A stretch of 15,655 bases of DNA from JBBRSC01 sp038245795 (GTDB lineage Bacteria > Actinomycetota > Acidimicrobiia > Acidimicrobiales > Microtrichaceae), in the NCBI GenBank assembly GCA_038245795.1, contig JBBRSC010000054.1, positions 1 to 15,655 of the forward strand, in the 5' to 3' direction. The notes under the pieces are model-generated. The model saw nothing but the letters and a program-made list of their open reading frames with translations. It made no database searches and was not told where the DNA came from. Below, piece after piece: positions 14,867-15,655 of this stretch (positions within the stretch are counted from its first letter, which is position 1; the number at the start of each line of letters is the position of its first letter). A program made the position numbers and the translations under genes.

Positions 14867-15655
14867 ATGACATCGCTCGCTACGGAACTTGCAGGCATCA
14901 CGGTGTCTCTCCGCGCGGTGGTCGCCGGGTTGGACTCGGCGGTCGTGCAACGGTCGGACGTTGCGGACGTGTTCAGTTTGTTTGTTGGGTTGGAACGCAC
15001 CGCGGCGGCGGGACGAATCCTGTTGGCGCAACGCCTCGCAGACACGAACCAATGGAAAACCGACGGGTTCGCGTCTGCGGCTGACCACCAAGCCGACCTC
15101 AGTGGGACATCCACGGGTCGAGCAAAAGCGGACCTCACAACATCAGAACGGCTCCGACAATTCGAGAAAACCGCTGAAGCGTTACGACAAGGGCGTCTGT
15201 CAGCCGAGCAAGTCGAACTGATCTCCGACGCCGCAACGGTCAACCCGGCAGCCGAGCAGGACCTGTTAGGTGCAGCAGAAACCGGGTCGATCAAAAACTT
15301 GAAAGACGAAGCAGGACGCAAAAAAGCTGCCGGCGACCCGAACCCTGATGCCACCCGGGATCGGATCCATAAGAAACGTCGGTGTCGGACATGGACCGAC
15401 ACCGAAGGCGCGTGGAACCTGTCCGCCCGAGGGACCGTCGAACAAGGCGCCCAGTTCATGATCAAGTTGAACCAGCTGATCGACACCAAATTCAAAGCCG
15501 CCCGCGCTGCAGGGATCAAAGAACCACGAGACGCGTACACATTCGACGCCCTCATCGAACTCTCACGCACCCACAATGCAGGGCAGGCAGGGGCTGGTGC
15601 AGGGGCAGGAAACGGCGCCGGGGCTGGGCAAACCGCTGACGCCGCGCATTCAGAA
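14867..15655 (+). CDS. DUF222 (13E12-type) protein, probable HNH endonuclease, cut by the window end
   Basis: The 263 visible residues are open to the last base. They show a DUF222 layout: an N-terminal helical part (ELAGITVSLRAVVAGLDSA), VFSLFVGLERTAAAGRILLAQRLAD, a central TSTGRAKADLTTSERL, GRLSAEQVELISDAA, and then RDAYTFDALIEL near residue 221. DUF222 proteins usually carry a C-terminal HNH nuclease domain, which would lie beyond the window. From about residue 237 a Gly/Ala repeat linker (AGQAGAGAGAGNGAGAGQ) begins. In Mycobacterium tuberculosis some 13E12 genes are LexA-regulated, and this gene has a perfect SOS box at its start. Codon use differs from its neighbours (AAA 11 versus AAG 2, CAA 9 versus CAG 4), a sign of recent transfer. 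The start is ATG 14867. Confidence 0.85.
   Translation, partial: MTSLATELAGITVSLRAVVAGLDSAVVQRSDVADVFSLFVGLERTAAAGRILLAQRLADTNQWKTDGFASAADHQADLSGTSTGRAKADLTTSERLRQFEKTAEALRQGRLSAEQVELISDAATVNPAAEQDLLGAAETGSIKNLKDEAGRKKAAGDPNPDATRDRIHKKRRCRTWTDTEGAWNLSARGTVEQGAQFMIKLNQLIDTKFKAARAAGIKEPRDAYTFDALIELSRTHNAGQAGAGAGAGNGAGAGQTADAAHSE

Noticed and set aside
14845..15576. Antisense open frame of 243 codons over the DUF222 gene
   Set aside because: It is Ser/Arg-rich and without motifs; the plus strand reads as DUF222 with a promoter and SOS box.
1..15655. CRISPR array, tRNA, rRNA, or phage/IS genes
   Set aside because: No regularly spaced repeats, cloverleaf-like segments, rRNA signatures or transposase/integrase motifs were seen by eye. 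A tRNAscan and Rfam search would be needed to exclude small RNAs.

Overview
The window looks like chromosomal DNA of a high-GC actinobacterium. An Acidimicrobiia-type environmental lineage is possible, but this is inferred from gene content and was not tested. The pointers are many GTG and TTG starts, GC-rich codon use, an actinobacterial-type Fpg/Nei glycosylase, a DUF222 (13E12-type) gene, and a box matching the actinobacterial LexA consensus TCGAAC-N4-GTTCGA. No rRNA, tRNA, CRISPR array or insertion sequence is visible.

Layout. The left edge holds the last codons of a possible gene, then a small secreted lipoprotein gene that reads through only if one extra base near 203-205 is skipped. 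From 661 to 3145 four tightly packed minus-strand genes form an apparent operon. In transcription order they are a stand-alone PEP-utilising-enzyme mobile (phosphohistidine) domain, two proteins of unknown family, and a DUF7064/CrtC-like lipocalin-fold protein. Divergent from it are an SCP2-like sterol/lipid-carrier protein and a Fpg/Nei DNA glycosylase. A strong hairpin separates the glycosylase from a convergent malate dehydrogenase. Upstream of mdh on the same strand lie a membrane-bound GGDEF diguanylate cyclase and a pair of overlapping ABC exporter half-transporters. Motif differences between these two predict an asymmetric heterodimer. An amidase-signature enzyme is divergent from the exporter.

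The right part holds a drug-efflux module: a 14-TM-type MFS antiporter translationally overlapping a TetR repressor. It is preceded by a 20-bp inverted repeat whose two arms each contain a 17-bp TetR-like pseudo-palindrome covering the likely promoter. After a gene-poor 224-bp spacer, a DUF222 gene runs off the window. Its ATG sits just after a perfect SOS box that overlaps a good TTGACG-18-TAGTGT promoter, which suggests a leaderless, DNA-damage-induced transcript.

How the genes may work together. The 661-3557 region (CrtC-like fold, phosphohistidine domain, SCP2 domain) suggests lipid or isoprenoid metabolism, with an unexplained phosphotransfer step. This operon is the best candidate for an undescribed system. 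The TetR/MFS module looks self-contained and self-regulated. The remaining genes (mdh, glycosylase, ABC pair, GGDEF, amidase) are ordinary housekeeping or accessory functions.
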